From NCBI GenBank assembly GCA_022885665.1, contig JAGQDJ010000203.1, positions 23,417-87,416 of the forward strand: 64,000 nucleotides of DNA, read 5' to 3'. The stretch comes from Triops longicaudatus (Eukaryota > Arthropoda > Branchiopoda > Notostraca > Triopsidae). Under the pieces are notes generated by a model, which ran no database searches, was not told the origin of the DNA, and saw nothing but the letters and a program-made list of their open reading frames with translations. Positions 1 to 11,537 of this stretch are shown here, one piece after another. Positions within the stretch are counted from its first letter, which is position 1. Each line of letters opens with the position of its first letter. A program made the position numbers and the translations under genes.

Positions 1-3000
1 CAAAGGCACGTCGGGCGCAATCTTCAACTGCGCTACCATGGTGCCGTACACGTCTAATACCAGTAATGTACCGTTGGTCGTCCCTACGTACACCTAAACA
101 AAAGCGTTGTATGAAGCAGTACCAGCTTTTCATCACGAATCAGGAGAAGAAAGGGGCAAAGCGAGCAAAAGGACTATGCTGGGCACGTCCGCCCACTCTG
201 TGCGATAATAAATCAAAGCTGTTTCCATTGACTACCCCCAAAACCCCCTAAGCTCCCGGAACGTCACTCCTCGGAATCGGTCATCTTCCGCTCTTCATAA
301 AATCAGCTGCGAGCTCACAAGAAATTTTGCTGACTGTTATAGCGATGTAGTGAAAATGGGAAAAATTACGTGTTGATCATCCGGCGTCCACGCCCCGCAA
401 GACATGGTTGATTCAATACTAAGCATCGTCGACCAGTACCTTTGACCAGCCACGGACCCCACCAAGACAAACCCATCCTAGAGACAACGGCAAAATGTAT
501 TACTAATGAGATAGGAGGGAATCGCGCGGCTTCATGAAAAAAAAAAAAAAAAAAAAAATAATAATAAACCAAAACATGATTAAAGCAATTGTTTTAAAAG
601 AAATGCTTGTTATTTTTTGTCCTGTACTTGATAGCTGATGAGTGCCATTCGGCCATCATGGGACCACGCGAAATGCGTAACTGGCGTATTGCGGTCGTTA
701 ATTAGCTCAATGGACCATCTCCCTTCGTAGCGGATCCACACAAAGATAACTCCCGACGTGTCGCACGTGGCCAGCTTCTGATACGGCTCGTTCCAGCGCA
801 CCAAACAAATCTGGCAAAAGGAGAGAAACCAACTATTCACCACCCAAAGGCATCAAACAGATCGAATATCCTTTGCTCAAACTTTTATTCTCCGTAGACC
901 AATTCGCTGTGACACTTTAATGCACTTCCAGAACTGAAAACCTCCCCGGAACCCCATTTCCTCCCCCCCTGGCGCTAGAACCAAGTTGTCTTGTACCCCG
1001 ATCGGCTTTTTAGACATCCAAGTCATATGGCTCCCTATGGCCACGTGTGTATGTATGGCAACCCCCTTGCTGTTGAGGACGACTCAATCTAGGCGATTTG
1101 CCCAATTGCCCTCCTGCATCGCTCCATCTTGGCTATTAGCGTAACGTGGCCCTCCCCCCTACCTTCCCTATCTCTCTTATTACATAACCAGAATAGCACC
1201 CAAAATGTTGCGTACCCTCATAGGAGGGTGGAGGCTACACACTCGTTTTAGACCAACAATATTAAGGGGTCGTGCGTACATAAAAAGCTAGTTGTTTCCC
1301 TTCAGGGATGTCCATCCCTCTAAATTTGGCTAATGTTGGTGAATTTGGAGAAAACTAGATCAAAATTAAAAAATGTGTCATAATGAAGACTTTATGCATC
1401 GGAAATCTCACAAAAGTTTCACATGCTCGCATAAAATCGAAACATGAAACCGAACTACAGTGAGAATAAAAGTTCCATCTTTGTAGTTTCGGTATATGCG
1501 GGCTATCCGCGACTGCTTCCTTTACTCATCAATGGAAGATTCTTTATTCGCGGACAACCAGGTCGAGCACGTTCAAGAGCATCCTCCATTCCTTGAAACC
1601 TTGATATCAGAAATGCTTTCATATAGCAAGCCATTTATTGCACAAAATGAACCAGTAGTTCTCTATTATACGCCCCCTTGGACTTTCTTCCAGGTTTTGT
1701 GGTTTGAAAATGCAAGCTAATTTACCATAATTTAACTGAACCTAACCTACAGGTCCACGGGTGTCTTACCTACGTTCGATACGTCTGCTTCTGAAAAGAA
1801 AGGTTGTCCTTACCGGAGTGCGGTGTCCGCGTAAATTAAAGTTGCTACGCGGCGGAGGGACAGTTTTGTTGGGTGCGACGGTGGAAGTGTACGTCACTCC
1901 GACAACACCACGTGTATTGCCGGTTGCTAGCCATCCTTCTTGGTAATACGAGGCGCGATTCAGCTTCCATCCATCACCCTGACACATAAACGCAAATAAT
2001 AAAGATTGGATCCATTAGTCAGTCACGCTTCTTTTTTTTTCGCGTCGCTGCGCTGGTTTGTTCACAAACCCGACCTTTCAGATTAGTAAGACCCGAAAGA
2101 AGGGAGAGAGAAAAAAAAAGTGTCGACACAGGAAGAACGATTAATAAGATAAAGCTTTGTACAACTTATCTCTCTCTACAGAATCTATCAAGCAGCCCTT
2201 TCGTTGGGTTCCCAGGTATAGCGACACTTCTTTTCTCACATCTTTGTTTCTCTTCTTTCTTTCGTTCACGTCAATCGTTCTGCTGAGCTTGTAAACTTAT
2301 TTTCATTTACTGAAAGTACTTCCTGTCTTCCCTTCAGGTTTTGAATGTTGTGAAGCATTATTAGCTTTAGCCATTTTGTACATTTTATTTTTTTTTTATT
2401 TTTATTTTTTTTTATTTTTTTAATATTCAGTGTGAGCTCCCGCTACAAGGATCCTCTCAGGACGAAGGAAAAGCATTTATTGTTCTCTATGAAACTCGCC
2501 TAAGATGATGTCTTGGACACTAGAAAACTCACGTTACCTTCTTCCCTTTTCATTGGATGTGTTTTCAATTCTCACCTATTCTCTTCTTCAAAAACAGACA
2601 AGGACCCTTGAGAACAGTTTAGGGCGAAACCCAGGAAGGCGAGAGTGACAGGCTCCGAATCTGAAAATCAAGAGTTACTCGGCGAGAAAAGCGAACATTT
2701 CTTCCGCTTTCTTTTGGGTGAAACTGAGAAGGCGATCACGGATCTTTCCTTCCTTCCTTCCTTCGTTCAAAGGAGGGCGACTCGGAGAAAGGAGAGCAGA
2801 GTGCTTCCTCGCAAGAGCGTTCTTGACGGCACGCGGACGGGGTATTGATCGCCGTTTCTGCCGTAAGCAAGCGAACCCCGTGTCCGCAAGAAATATGTGA
2901 CTCATATGTACTGTAGCCTAGCCGAGTCAAAGAAATCTCCAAGAAGAAAGGGGGAGAGAAGACGCCTTGGGGAAAGCCTAGCTGGAAACATGCCGCAGTA

Positions 3001-4992
3001 AGTGAAATAACCACATAACCAATAGCAAGCCGGCAGCAATACAAGTCTTCCCTGCTCGTACTAACGCATTCCAAGTGAGAAGCTAATTTAAATTCAGAAC
3101 TTTTCCTCTTGAACATCCAATTAAACTTCAAACTTGGTTGGTGGAAAAAGTGTAAATTATGCAACAAGGTAATACGGCGAAATTCTGGAATAAATAATTC
3201 CGAAAGGAGTTCAAAAAGAGTCTTCTAAAGAGTAGAAACGTCGTAAAGAGGCTAAATTGGAAGAAATTAGCGTAAATTGCTTCAGACGTGCACGTTATGC
3301 ATCTTTGCTTTGCATTCCTTAATGATCATAAAAAAGGGGTAAGTTGCCTAATTCTACTAGCCAAAGGCTTTACCCGTTTCTTACAGACATTAGGTGTACG
3401 GATTAGGTAATTCTCCGATAGCTTTGAATTGACTCCAGTAATAACCTACCATGGCACATGTCCTTCGCACATTAGCAGCTTCCTCTGAATCCGTGCAATA
3501 TGCATGAAACGTTTAGCCAGTAAATCCCGGAATTAAAAAGGGGACACAAAGACGCTTTCATGCACGTAAGTACCAGCAAGTACAGAAGAAGCGCGCAATC
3601 AGCGAGAGAACCATGGTGAATTTCCAAGCTAAGTATTCTGAACATTTCGTAAGTGATAACATGGGCGTGGGCTCAGGTTAGCACATCGTTGTGTTGTCCG
3701 TTCCCTCGTTGGCTTAATAGGCTCTCGCTGTTAGTTGGACGGCCATGTTTTCCTTTTTTCTTCCTTTTTGTCCGTATCACCCTGCGAGGAAGTTTGAGGC
3801 TCTTGGAATGCTAACGAGTTGCCACCGATCGAAGGGTAACCTCTTAAAAGCTGCTATCCAGCTCGAAATCTGTAAGCTATGGTTCTTTCCGTAAGAAAAA
3901 AGAACGAACCTGGCTGAGGGCCTTTGCTAACACCCTCTTAACGCCAAGTCTTCTCGTGCTTTTCGAACTGTATCCTCGCTAATCAGAGCTCTTTTGGCCC
4001 AACGCGAGTATACTCGAATGCTATTATCGAAGGAGACGTTTAGGCGACACTGTGTCCATCGCCAAAGCATGGCAAACGATAACGAAGCTTCCACAACGGG
4101 AACTTTCGCTGTTGCTCAGCGCCGTGTAGTTACTTGATGTCATCTGTGTTCCTCGGCCTTGTTTTAACCAAATATATCTTACCAGATATATAAATATATC
4201 TTATGATATAGATAAATATAGATATATAAATATATCTTATGTACTCGACTGAACAATTTTGTAAGTAATTTACTAACTGTCTGCACGGCCTTCGCTACGC
4301 GAACTTTGTCGGCATTCCAGCGCACTGCATTTCGGAAAGAAACCAAGCGCTCGAGTATTTGCTCCTCTTGTGGTTTGGTTCCCTTTGGCTCATCAAAAGC
4401 GCGATTGTCATGGTGTGTACTTGTTGGCTTATGGGTGATTTGGTTGTGAAAAGCCGACTTTCAGGGTGGGGCTTACATTTCTGCCCTTCTTTCGCTCAAC
4501 TTCCTTCACCCTCCACCCTTTCCGCGCTTGGTTTTCTCTCCCCCCCCCACCCCCCCGACCCATGTGACTGCTCTTCCAAACTTTCTCACTGTCTTTACTT
4601 GGATATTGATTAGGTGACGTGAAAACAAGGTGTATGTGTCTACGTAAAAGCTGAGGTGGCTTCCAATACGGGAAAAGGCGCATATGCCACCACGATGCGG
4701 GAAGCTACGCGATGCGGGTTCGCCTCTTTTTTAGCAGTACAATGAAAACAGGGTGGGTGTGCACCCTCTCGCTATTGAGAATCGATCAAAGTCAAGAGCC
4801 TATACACGTATTAGCACCCACGAGGCCAAAGCCCTCAACTCTCCTAAACGGCTAAGCTAAACGGCTACAACGACCGAAAATCACCACCATACTCACTTCA
4901 GGTTGCTCTTCGGGCACTCGTCCCATCCACGACAAGGACTGGATGGAGCTATCACTTCGCACGTGGCTGGTCTGTTCCAAGTGCAAATGCAT
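1..4992 (-). CDS. Tusp: Tusp / TULP4 homologue (tubby-like superfamily, WD40 N-terminal part), 5' portion; 3' part beyond the window
   Basis: Five coding exons are visible, all joined in phase 0: 4897-4992, 1814-1978, 628-810, 370-477 and 1-93 (running off the edge). They encode the first 215 residues. The start is MHLHLEQ, followed by SLSWMGRVPEEQPE at the end of exon 1, then GWKLNRASYYQEGWLATGN, NFNLRGH, LVRWNEPYQKLAT, YEGRWSIELINDRNTPVTH, FAWSHDGRMALISYQ, DGFVLVGSVAGQRYWS and WTPDDQHVYVGTTNG. These match the WD40-repeat block of TULP4/Tusp as I remember it. In the family this block is followed by a SOCS box and a C-terminal tubby domain, which would lie left of base 1. The role is usually described as a putative substrate adaptor for a cullin E3 ligase; this is family knowledge. 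Intron 1 is 2.9 kb while the others are short. All donors and acceptors are GT-AG. Assignment is very secure; extent is partial. Confidence 0.93.
537..570. repeat. Poly(A)/AAT low-complexity tract
   Basis: About 22 consecutive A residues followed by ATAATAATAA, lying in the intron between Tusp exons 3 and 4. On the minus strand it forms a poly-T tract upstream of the exon-4 acceptor at 477/478. Confidence 0.85.
1979..4896. other. Intron 1 of the Tusp/TULP4 homologue, no gene recognised
   Basis: This 2.9-kb intron has T-rich low-complexity tracts near 2385-2425, a TTCC run at 2748-2765 and an AT-rich direct repeat at 4184-4241. The longer open frames, such as 2736-3167 on the minus strand, show no recognisable protein or domain. 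Confidence 0.6.
4184..4241. repeat. Two perfect 22-bp AT-rich direct repeats
   Basis: The same 22-bp string (beginning AGATATATAAATATATCTTA) occurs at 4184-4205 and 4220-4241, a 36-bp period. It is partly self-complementary and could fold, but its simple AT composition makes slippage a sufficient explanation. Confidence 0.8.
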
Positions 4993-5677
4993 CTTGTAAT
5001 CCGCGTCACAATTCTTGTCCGTCTCAAGCTGCCTTCTCGTTCATTCACAGTGCGTTCGTTTCAACGGACCAGCCATGAGGAAAACACTTGGCACCACTGT
5101 AAGTAAACCCTAAGCTTCGTGATCTGTAATATCCGAATGAAATCTGTGCATTCCGCGGAAAGACTTGGCTCGTATCGAGCGAGTGTACGCCGACTAGCAG
5201 GTGCCCAGTAGCCATACAGTCAAGCCTCCTCAGCGTCTTGGTAGGACCAGTATTTGAGCTTCCAAGTCACGCCTACCGGTGTCTTGCGCGCGACGTGGCC
5301 CTGACGCGAGCGTACAACAACCTCGCCTTTTCTTCGATCGGCACGTTCTTCAGCCATGTGTGGACACATCTTAGAATGATTTCTAAGACTAAATAGACAG
5401 GATATGTGAAAATTAACTTTTATTGAGCTAAACAGTGGCAATCATGAACCCCAAGGAATTGCAAAAACTCCAAGACGAAAGAAAAAAAACGGAATGTAAA
5501 TAAAATTAAGAAAGATCGCTCTCCTGGGTCGCGTGGTATCTATGAAGACTTTCTTGGAATTCTGAAAATTATGAATTCGGCATGCGGTGAAGAGTTCGCA
5601 AAACACACATTTTCAGCAGAAACAAAAATTAGCTCTTCAGTGGCAACAGGAAAGAAAAAATCTCTTCTTTTAACGGT
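4993..5677. other. Intergenic: 5' flank of Tusp and 3' flank of CENP-O-like gene
   Basis: No coding region is recognised. It should contain the Tusp promoter and the CENP-O-like 3' UTR. An AATAAA on the minus strand (plus-strand TTTATT at 5419-5424) lies about 255 nt past the CENP-O-like stop codon and is a candidate poly(A) signal. Confidence 0.5.
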
Positions 5678-7093
5678 TCAAAATGCTTCGTCAAAGGCTT
5701 GCTTTAAAGGAAGCGCCAGGAAAGGCTGGCACTGCTCGCGTAACGCGTCCATATCTTCCTCGTTCATCTTAGCGCGAAAACCTCCTAAGATTTGGTTAGT
5801 TTACCAAGATTTTCAGTACTCTATGCGTTACCCTTTCTCGGTCGAGTGGCTTCATGACCAAACACGAACATTTCGTGTGGCAACGTTTTCATTGGCTCGT
5901 AGACTAAATTCACCTGTACTTCGTAGCTCATGTCCTCGACAGTGAGCGTCATGTTAATGTTAATGGATAAAAAACCTTCGGCGGAAGAAAGGAGCGTTTT
6001 CTTGCCCTCCACGTGTTTCTGGGAGAAAGGAAGGTGTTGAAAAGAGCTTACAACAGGGCTTGTTCCAAACTAAGGTTTAAAGCCATGCCGCCAGAGTCAC
6101 CTGCGGCAGACCCGCCATATTAAGTACTTCTGGAGTGTTTCTCAACGGAAAGAGCGCATGTTACGACACATTACGCGAAATTTTCGTTTTGAATGAGAAG
6201 AAATTTAAATGAGAAGAAAGTGCGCACTAAGTACTATGCGAACACACTGCTCTCTAAAATTAACATGGTTTTCAAATTTTGCATCTTTCCGCAGTCTATA
6301 CGACTCCAGCATCTGTGCGGGCATAGCAACGAACCCTACTTTGGAAGAAGCCCTGTCATTGGCTTTGACGTACTTCTAATTTGCAGTACTGCTTCTTGCG
6401 GTTCTGGTAAGCGTACAAAAGGTCAGAAATGTGACCCAGGAGTTCATTTATAGGCTTGCTAGTATCTAAGTCTTTTAAAGTGATGCACTGAGGGAGCCAG
6501 CATCGCCCCAGTTCATAACCTATTTTACTTCACTCAATTATTGGCCTCTTTTTTGAATGAGTGAGCGTCATACCATTTTCAGTCGTTTGGACTGTGACTG
6601 ACCATTTGTCGGGATCATACGCATGGCCAAGCATGGGGTGAAACATGACTTTGTACTTGTTGCCATCGACACGTGCTACGGACATTCCTATGGACATCGA
6701 ATAAGGGGGTGTGGTTAAAAGACTGAGTAGGATACGCCTTTACCGGCAAGCCGTAGCCAGCTTCGCCATTTTACTGTACAAATAATGAAAGGTGCGATTT
6801 GACAGGTTGAAGCGTTTCGTTGGTGCCACCAGTCAATCTGAAACCAGCTCTAGTAGTCAAAGAATACCTGTGAATTTCTGAAACTTGAACAACAATTCGG
6901 TTTCGGACAGACGATAACGGACTTGAATTTGCTCTACTTCCTCCACGTTTTCTAACGCCTTGTTAATTCCTTTGTGCGAACGTGTTTTATCGGCAGCTTC
7001 CAGGACCAGGGTTCTTCGACGCAGGAGGTTCACTCTATTTTTCAGCTCTTCTACTTCATTTTCCAGCTGTCTAATTTCCCGTATGCTAGCCAT
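5678..7093 (-). CDS. CENPO: CENP-O-like protein (Mcm21 family, inner kinetochore CCAN subunit)
   Basis: Six exons can be chained in frame: 6909-7093, 6830-6867, 6574-6687, 6374-6519, 5832-6018 and 5678-5784, giving about 258 residues against about 300 in human CENP-O. The N-terminus (MASIREIRQLENEVEELKNR) is a coiled coil, as in the family. Conserved landmarks follow in the right order: a GFRLTG segment, then LLYAYQNRKKQYCKLE (human LNAYSGRKYQ), then VNLVYEPMKTLP (human LLYKDLTATLP), then a short C-terminal block PLKQAFDEAF (human PLHQVFASF). CENP-O acts with CENP-P/Q/R/U in the constitutive centromere network; this is family knowledge. Introns after exon 2 are GT-AG. The exon 1/2 junction (41-nt intron, weak GTCCGA donor) and the 38-nt exon 2 are tentative. 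The family call rests on remembered human sequence, so a profile search is needed to be certain. Confidence 0.68.
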
Positions 7094-8146
7094 TTGCTAA
7101 TCTTTTCTCAAGGACAACTTTGAACACAACTGAAAAATAATGCACGTAAAACACTTTAAATAAACAAAAACCCTCACTGAACTTAAAGTAAAGGTGTCAC
7201 CGTAAAAAATACAACTTTAATGTTCAGTGCACACTAAGTAACCTTTGAAATAACGTTCACAACGATCAGGAAAACTTTTCCGCGGTTTGTTTTGGATTTG
7301 GCTGCCGCTTGTAAAAAATATTCCGCATTTTCGCTGAAAATGCATTTAAATGCCATCTATGTGCAGTTTAAACAAATGATAAAACCATAAAACTGCTACG
7401 CGTGCGCCATCTGAACAATAAACTATTACCAATTAGCGGATAACTTTGAGCTTGGAATTTGTTTTCTTTAGATGGCACAGTTGCGACTTTAAACAGACCA
7501 ACAATTTGTTTTCGCTTCGATAAATAAAGCCACAATAATTAATTACAATCTTTATTGCAGATAAATAAGTATTGCAGTAAATGCTCAGGGCGGCTTTGGA
7601 ACGGATTCTTACGGATAATTACTGTTCAGGCAATCTTCCTTTTCGCATTGACAACAACAGAACGAAACAGCTTCTTTTCGTAGTGAAATTAATTTATGCC
7701 CGTCGCATAATTTCTAAAGTATCCCAGGGAGAAAAACACATTAAACTAGGCCTCACGTCACTTATAAATTCTGTATTTCAACATGTTTTTCTTTTTTCCC
7801 AACCCAAATTACGCAAGAAGAGGCGCGCCGAAGGGAGCACGAAAAACAATTTGTTTAGGATCCTATTGGATTTTTTAACGATGATTTGATCACGTGACAC
7901 TAGCATGCCCTAATGGTTGCGCTTTTGTTGTTTTTCGGGTCTGGCTTGTCCGGTCCGATCGAGCCGCGTAGCTCCATTCAAGGTCTCGTGGTCCAAATCA
8001 CTGCTCCGTAGTCGCACTGCTGAGTTGCCGGCAGTAGTAGTAACCCAGCTTGAACGGCAGTTGCAGTTCCCACTTCGACAGTACTTGACACAGCTCCTAC
8101 GGTTCTACGCTATAATTCCAGAGTTATCGCCCGTACCGAAGTAGCC
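7094..8146. other. Divergent intergenic region between CENP-O-like and hexokinase genes
   Basis: About 1.05 kb between two start codons pointing away from each other, so it should hold both promoters and 5' UTRs. It contains an open frame at 7581-7889 (102 residues) with no recognisable features, which I treat as chance. No TATA box stands out at a convincing position. Confidence 0.5.
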
Positions 8147-11100
8147 ATGGCCTCTGTCGTAAACACGGACATCCAAAGCTTGCATTTATCCGATGTTACC
8201 AAACTACAGAAGGTAAAAACGAAGAAGAGAAAAAGCTACTTCCAATGATGATGTTTTATCGACGCGATCAATGCAATTTGAGCACTTGGCGAGTATCTTC
8301 TCACTGATAAATTGACGTGTTTCACTTTCATAGGTCAACGAGATTGTGGGCGGACTAATCCTCGATGCGGCCATTCAGGCGCGAATCCGACAAGTGTTTG
8401 AATCTGAAATGGAACTCGGCTTAGCCAAAAATCCACCCAGCGTTTCTTCGCTGCAAATGGAGAACACTTTCCTTCCCGAACTGCCGGACGGCACGGGTAT
8501 CGAAAAGAACTAATCGTGCATACTTTCTATAATTCCCTCAAATATAGTTTACTTCTTGTGTGTCATATATTTTGCTTCAGAGTGTCGATTATTTTATTTA
8601 ATATACCAGCAACGGTTGTACTTGCTTTTACCAATTGTCGGGAGTGACTCGCTAAATGCTATGTCGTTGTTTTTTTAAGAGGATGGCGACTACATGGCAC
8701 TAGATTTAGGCGGCACGAATTTCCGGGTCATTCTTCTCAGTCTGCGCGGCGGAAAACTCGAATCAGAAGAAGTCAAGTACTACCAAGTGCCAGAACACAT
8801 TCGTTTAGGCCCCGGGGTCGACCTGTTCGACTTCCTGGCCGAATGCATCGAAGACTTTATGACCCTTCGCAATTTAAAGGGCAGAAAATTGCCACTAGGT
8901 AATGTATTTTTAGTATTTTCTTTGTTTTCCTCCAAGGCTTTCAACACACTACTTTCGTGGTTTCTTCCATTTGTACCTCGTAATTATTTGAGATTTTTTT
9001 GGGGTTTTGTGTCACGTTTTAATGTTATTTTCGTAGAAAGGAAGAATAGATCATCTCTGCGTTAAATAAACGTGTCACATTAAACAAAAGCCTGGTCGGT
9101 GACGGTGCGACGCCAAAGCAACACATGATACCGAATGCATCTACTATCTCACCAAAAGGCAGGTTTTAGATATTGTATGGAAGCGCACATACGACCCAAA
9201 CGCTGAAATAAGGGACAAAGCCGAAGATGATAATGTGATCGATCATCTGGAAACAAAATTGAAAAAAATATTTTCGTGTTTTATTTCGACGGCTTTTAGC
9301 CTACGAGTATTTATTTCATCTTAGTTGTATGTTTATTAGATTTGAAGCTGTAATCTGCTTTATATTTTCTCCCTAAAAAATAGAAAAAAATAAGAGCTCA
9401 TTTGTCACGTCTCCGTATCGCGATGCTGATGGAAGAGCGATAGGCTGTTGTCCTGGGGTGGAGGGGCTTCCCAACAATGTGTGTCTCTTTTGTGTTGTTT
9501 TTAATGAAAGCTTTCTTGTCACTTCCCCAATCGGTTGCCCTAGGAAACCTGGAAAAGACGTCAAAGCACATTTTCGGTGCTTCTTCAAGTTGACCTCTTT
9601 TGAACACCCTCCCTGAGTTTCTCAAGTGTAACAAACCACACTCCCGCTTGTCCATCACGTTGGATAGAATTTGTCGCGTGTCTTGTGCGCTTCTCCCCAC
9701 ACCCTCTTTTTATCATTTAATGAAGATGGTGAATAATTCATGTATTTCGATGCAAGTTTAACGTATTTGTTCCTGTTTCATTTTTCCGGCCGTGTAGGGT
9801 TCACCTTTTCGTTTCCCATGACGCAACAAGGCCTCGATGTGGGCATTTTGGTGTCGTGGACCAAATCTTTCAACTGCGATGGAGTTGTCGGAGAAGATGC
9901 TGTCAGAATGCTCAACGACGCCATCCATCGCCGGCACTTGGACGTGGACGTCGTGGCAGTGCTTAACGACACCACCGGTATTGCTTGTCTTGTCTGATTT
10001 CGTTTCATTCACCCTGGTGACAAACCATTCCTTCACACATTTAACACTTAGCTATATATGAAAATAACTCTTTGAATGTAACTCTTTAAATAAGGTACAC
10101 TGGTGCAAGGAGCGTTTATGGACCGCCGTTGTGCCATCGGTCTCATTCTGGGCACCGGCAGCAACGCTTGCTATATCGAGAGCGTGGACCGAATCCAGAA
10201 GTGGGAGGGTGAGCATCAGGTTCAAGAAGTCGTCATTGACATTGAATGGGGCGCTTTTGGCGATAATGGCGTTCTCGATTTCATCAAAACCGAGTTCGAC
10301 CGCGAGGTAGATCGGTTATCGCTCCTAGTTGGCTCTTTTACGTAAGTCCAAGCTTTTTTAAAGGAAACAGTGTACTAAATCAATAAAATACCATTGTAAC
10401 CAATGTATAATACCATGTACATTGTAATAAAATACCACTGTCTAGGTTTGAAAAACTCTTCGGCGGTAAATACCTCGGGGAACTCGTTCGCAACGTCTTA
10501 GTCAAGCTTACTCAAGCTAACGTAACCTTCCAAGGCAAAACCTCAGAGAAACTGTTAACTCACGCCCAATTCACGACGCGCTACGTTTCTTTAATTGAAC
10601 AGTAAGTTGTTGCTCCTCGCTGAGTAAGTCTCAATCTCTGTCGAATTGTTGCAGAGACCGTTTGGATGGCAAGACGGATCGAACAGTCGAAGCTTTGAAC
10701 GAACTCGAACTAGATTTCGATCTGGACGATTTGGCCGTGGTCCAGTATGTTTGCTACGTTATTTCCGAGCGGGCAGCTATTCTGGTTTCTCTGTGTAAGG
10801 CTTCCGCAAACGAATACTTAGTAAGAATCATTGGGAAATGAAACGACCCTTTTCCTCTTCAAAGGCCTCGCCTCGTTGCTCGACAGAATGAAGCGCGCTC
10901 ACGTGACGATCGCGGTCGACGGATCTCTTTTCAAACTCCATCCCCGTTTAAGGGAGAGGATGCAGTATTACATCAGTTCCATGGCTCCTACCCAGAGTGT
11001 AAGCTTTCTACCGAATTTTTCGAATCACCTGAAATCTTGTACTGAGTTGGAATCTTGTTAGTTCAATCTGATGCTGGCCGAAGACGGCAGCGGTAAAGGC

Positions 11101-11160
11101 GCTGGATTGGTGGCCGCTATCGCGAAGCGACTTCAAAGCCGTGGTCAAAAAGTCATCTGA
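8147..11160 (+). CDS. Hex: Hexokinase (glucose phosphorylation, first step of glycolysis), complete
   Basis: Nine exons join in frame: 8147-8212, 8334-8496, 8680-8898, 9798-9977, 10095-10341, 10446-10601, 10655-10794, 10865-10998 and 11062-11160, giving 467 residues, the usual size for a single-unit invertebrate hexokinase. Diagnostic motifs are ELGLAKNPPSVSSLQMENTF, the phosphate-binding MALDLGGTNFRVILL, GFTFSFPMTQQGLDVGILV with the substrate-loop WTKSF, the catalytic-Asp motif VVAVLNDTTG, LILGTGSNACYIE, EWGAFGDNGVLDFIKTEFD, and AVDGSLFKLHP followed by AEDGSGKGAGLVAAI. The enzyme transfers phosphate from ATP to glucose to make glucose-6-phosphate in the cytosol. Start is the first ATG (MASVVNTDIQ). 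There is no second kinase unit, unlike vertebrate hexokinases I-III. Intron 3 (899 nt) is the only long intron. An AATAAA lies at 11341-11346. Confidence 0.97.
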
Positions 11161-11340
11161 GTTCATCCGAATTATTCTACCGTCTGATGCAAGCGAACAA
11201 TTAGTGTTACTAACGTGGAAACACCAGTGGGACGTGTCGGTGCTTGTTGTCGTTTCGTCAATTGTCCTAGTTCTGTACGCCAGTGGAAAAATTAAGTCCG
11301 ACCATTATGAAGGAATCGATTGCATCTCGCAAAATAACAA

Positions 11341-11346
11341 AATAAA
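11341..11346 (+). terminator. Poly(A) signal of the hexokinase gene
   Basis: AATAAA about 180 nt after the hexokinase stop codon, inside the short gap between the convergent hexokinase and ATP synthase delta genes. Confidence 0.6.
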
Positions 11347-11401
11347 ATCAACATGAAATCAACAAGGCATTTTGAAGATCAGTTTCGAGTTTATACAACC
11401 G

Positions 11402-11407
11402 TTTATT
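11402..11407 (-). terminator. Poly(A) signal candidate of the ATP synthase delta gene
   Basis: Plus-strand TTTATT reads AATAAA on the minus strand, about 130 nt past the stop codon at 11538. It lies only about 55 nt from the opposing hexokinase signal, so the two transcripts probably end very close together or overlap at their 3' ends. Confidence 0.55.
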
Positions 11408-11537
11408 TTTTGTTTTCTTTTAACGTCTACAATGGTTTATTCACATCGCGCCCTACTGCACTAGTAGCCACAATTTTCCTTTTGCTTGCCTTTCTTTCGG
11501 GTTTTAAAGTGGACGACAACAGATGGTGATTTCTTCT

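Noticed and set aside
9398..9700. 100-codon minus-strand frame in hexokinase intron 3
   Set aside because: No similarity recognised and no flanking splice evidence; I could not separate it from chance.
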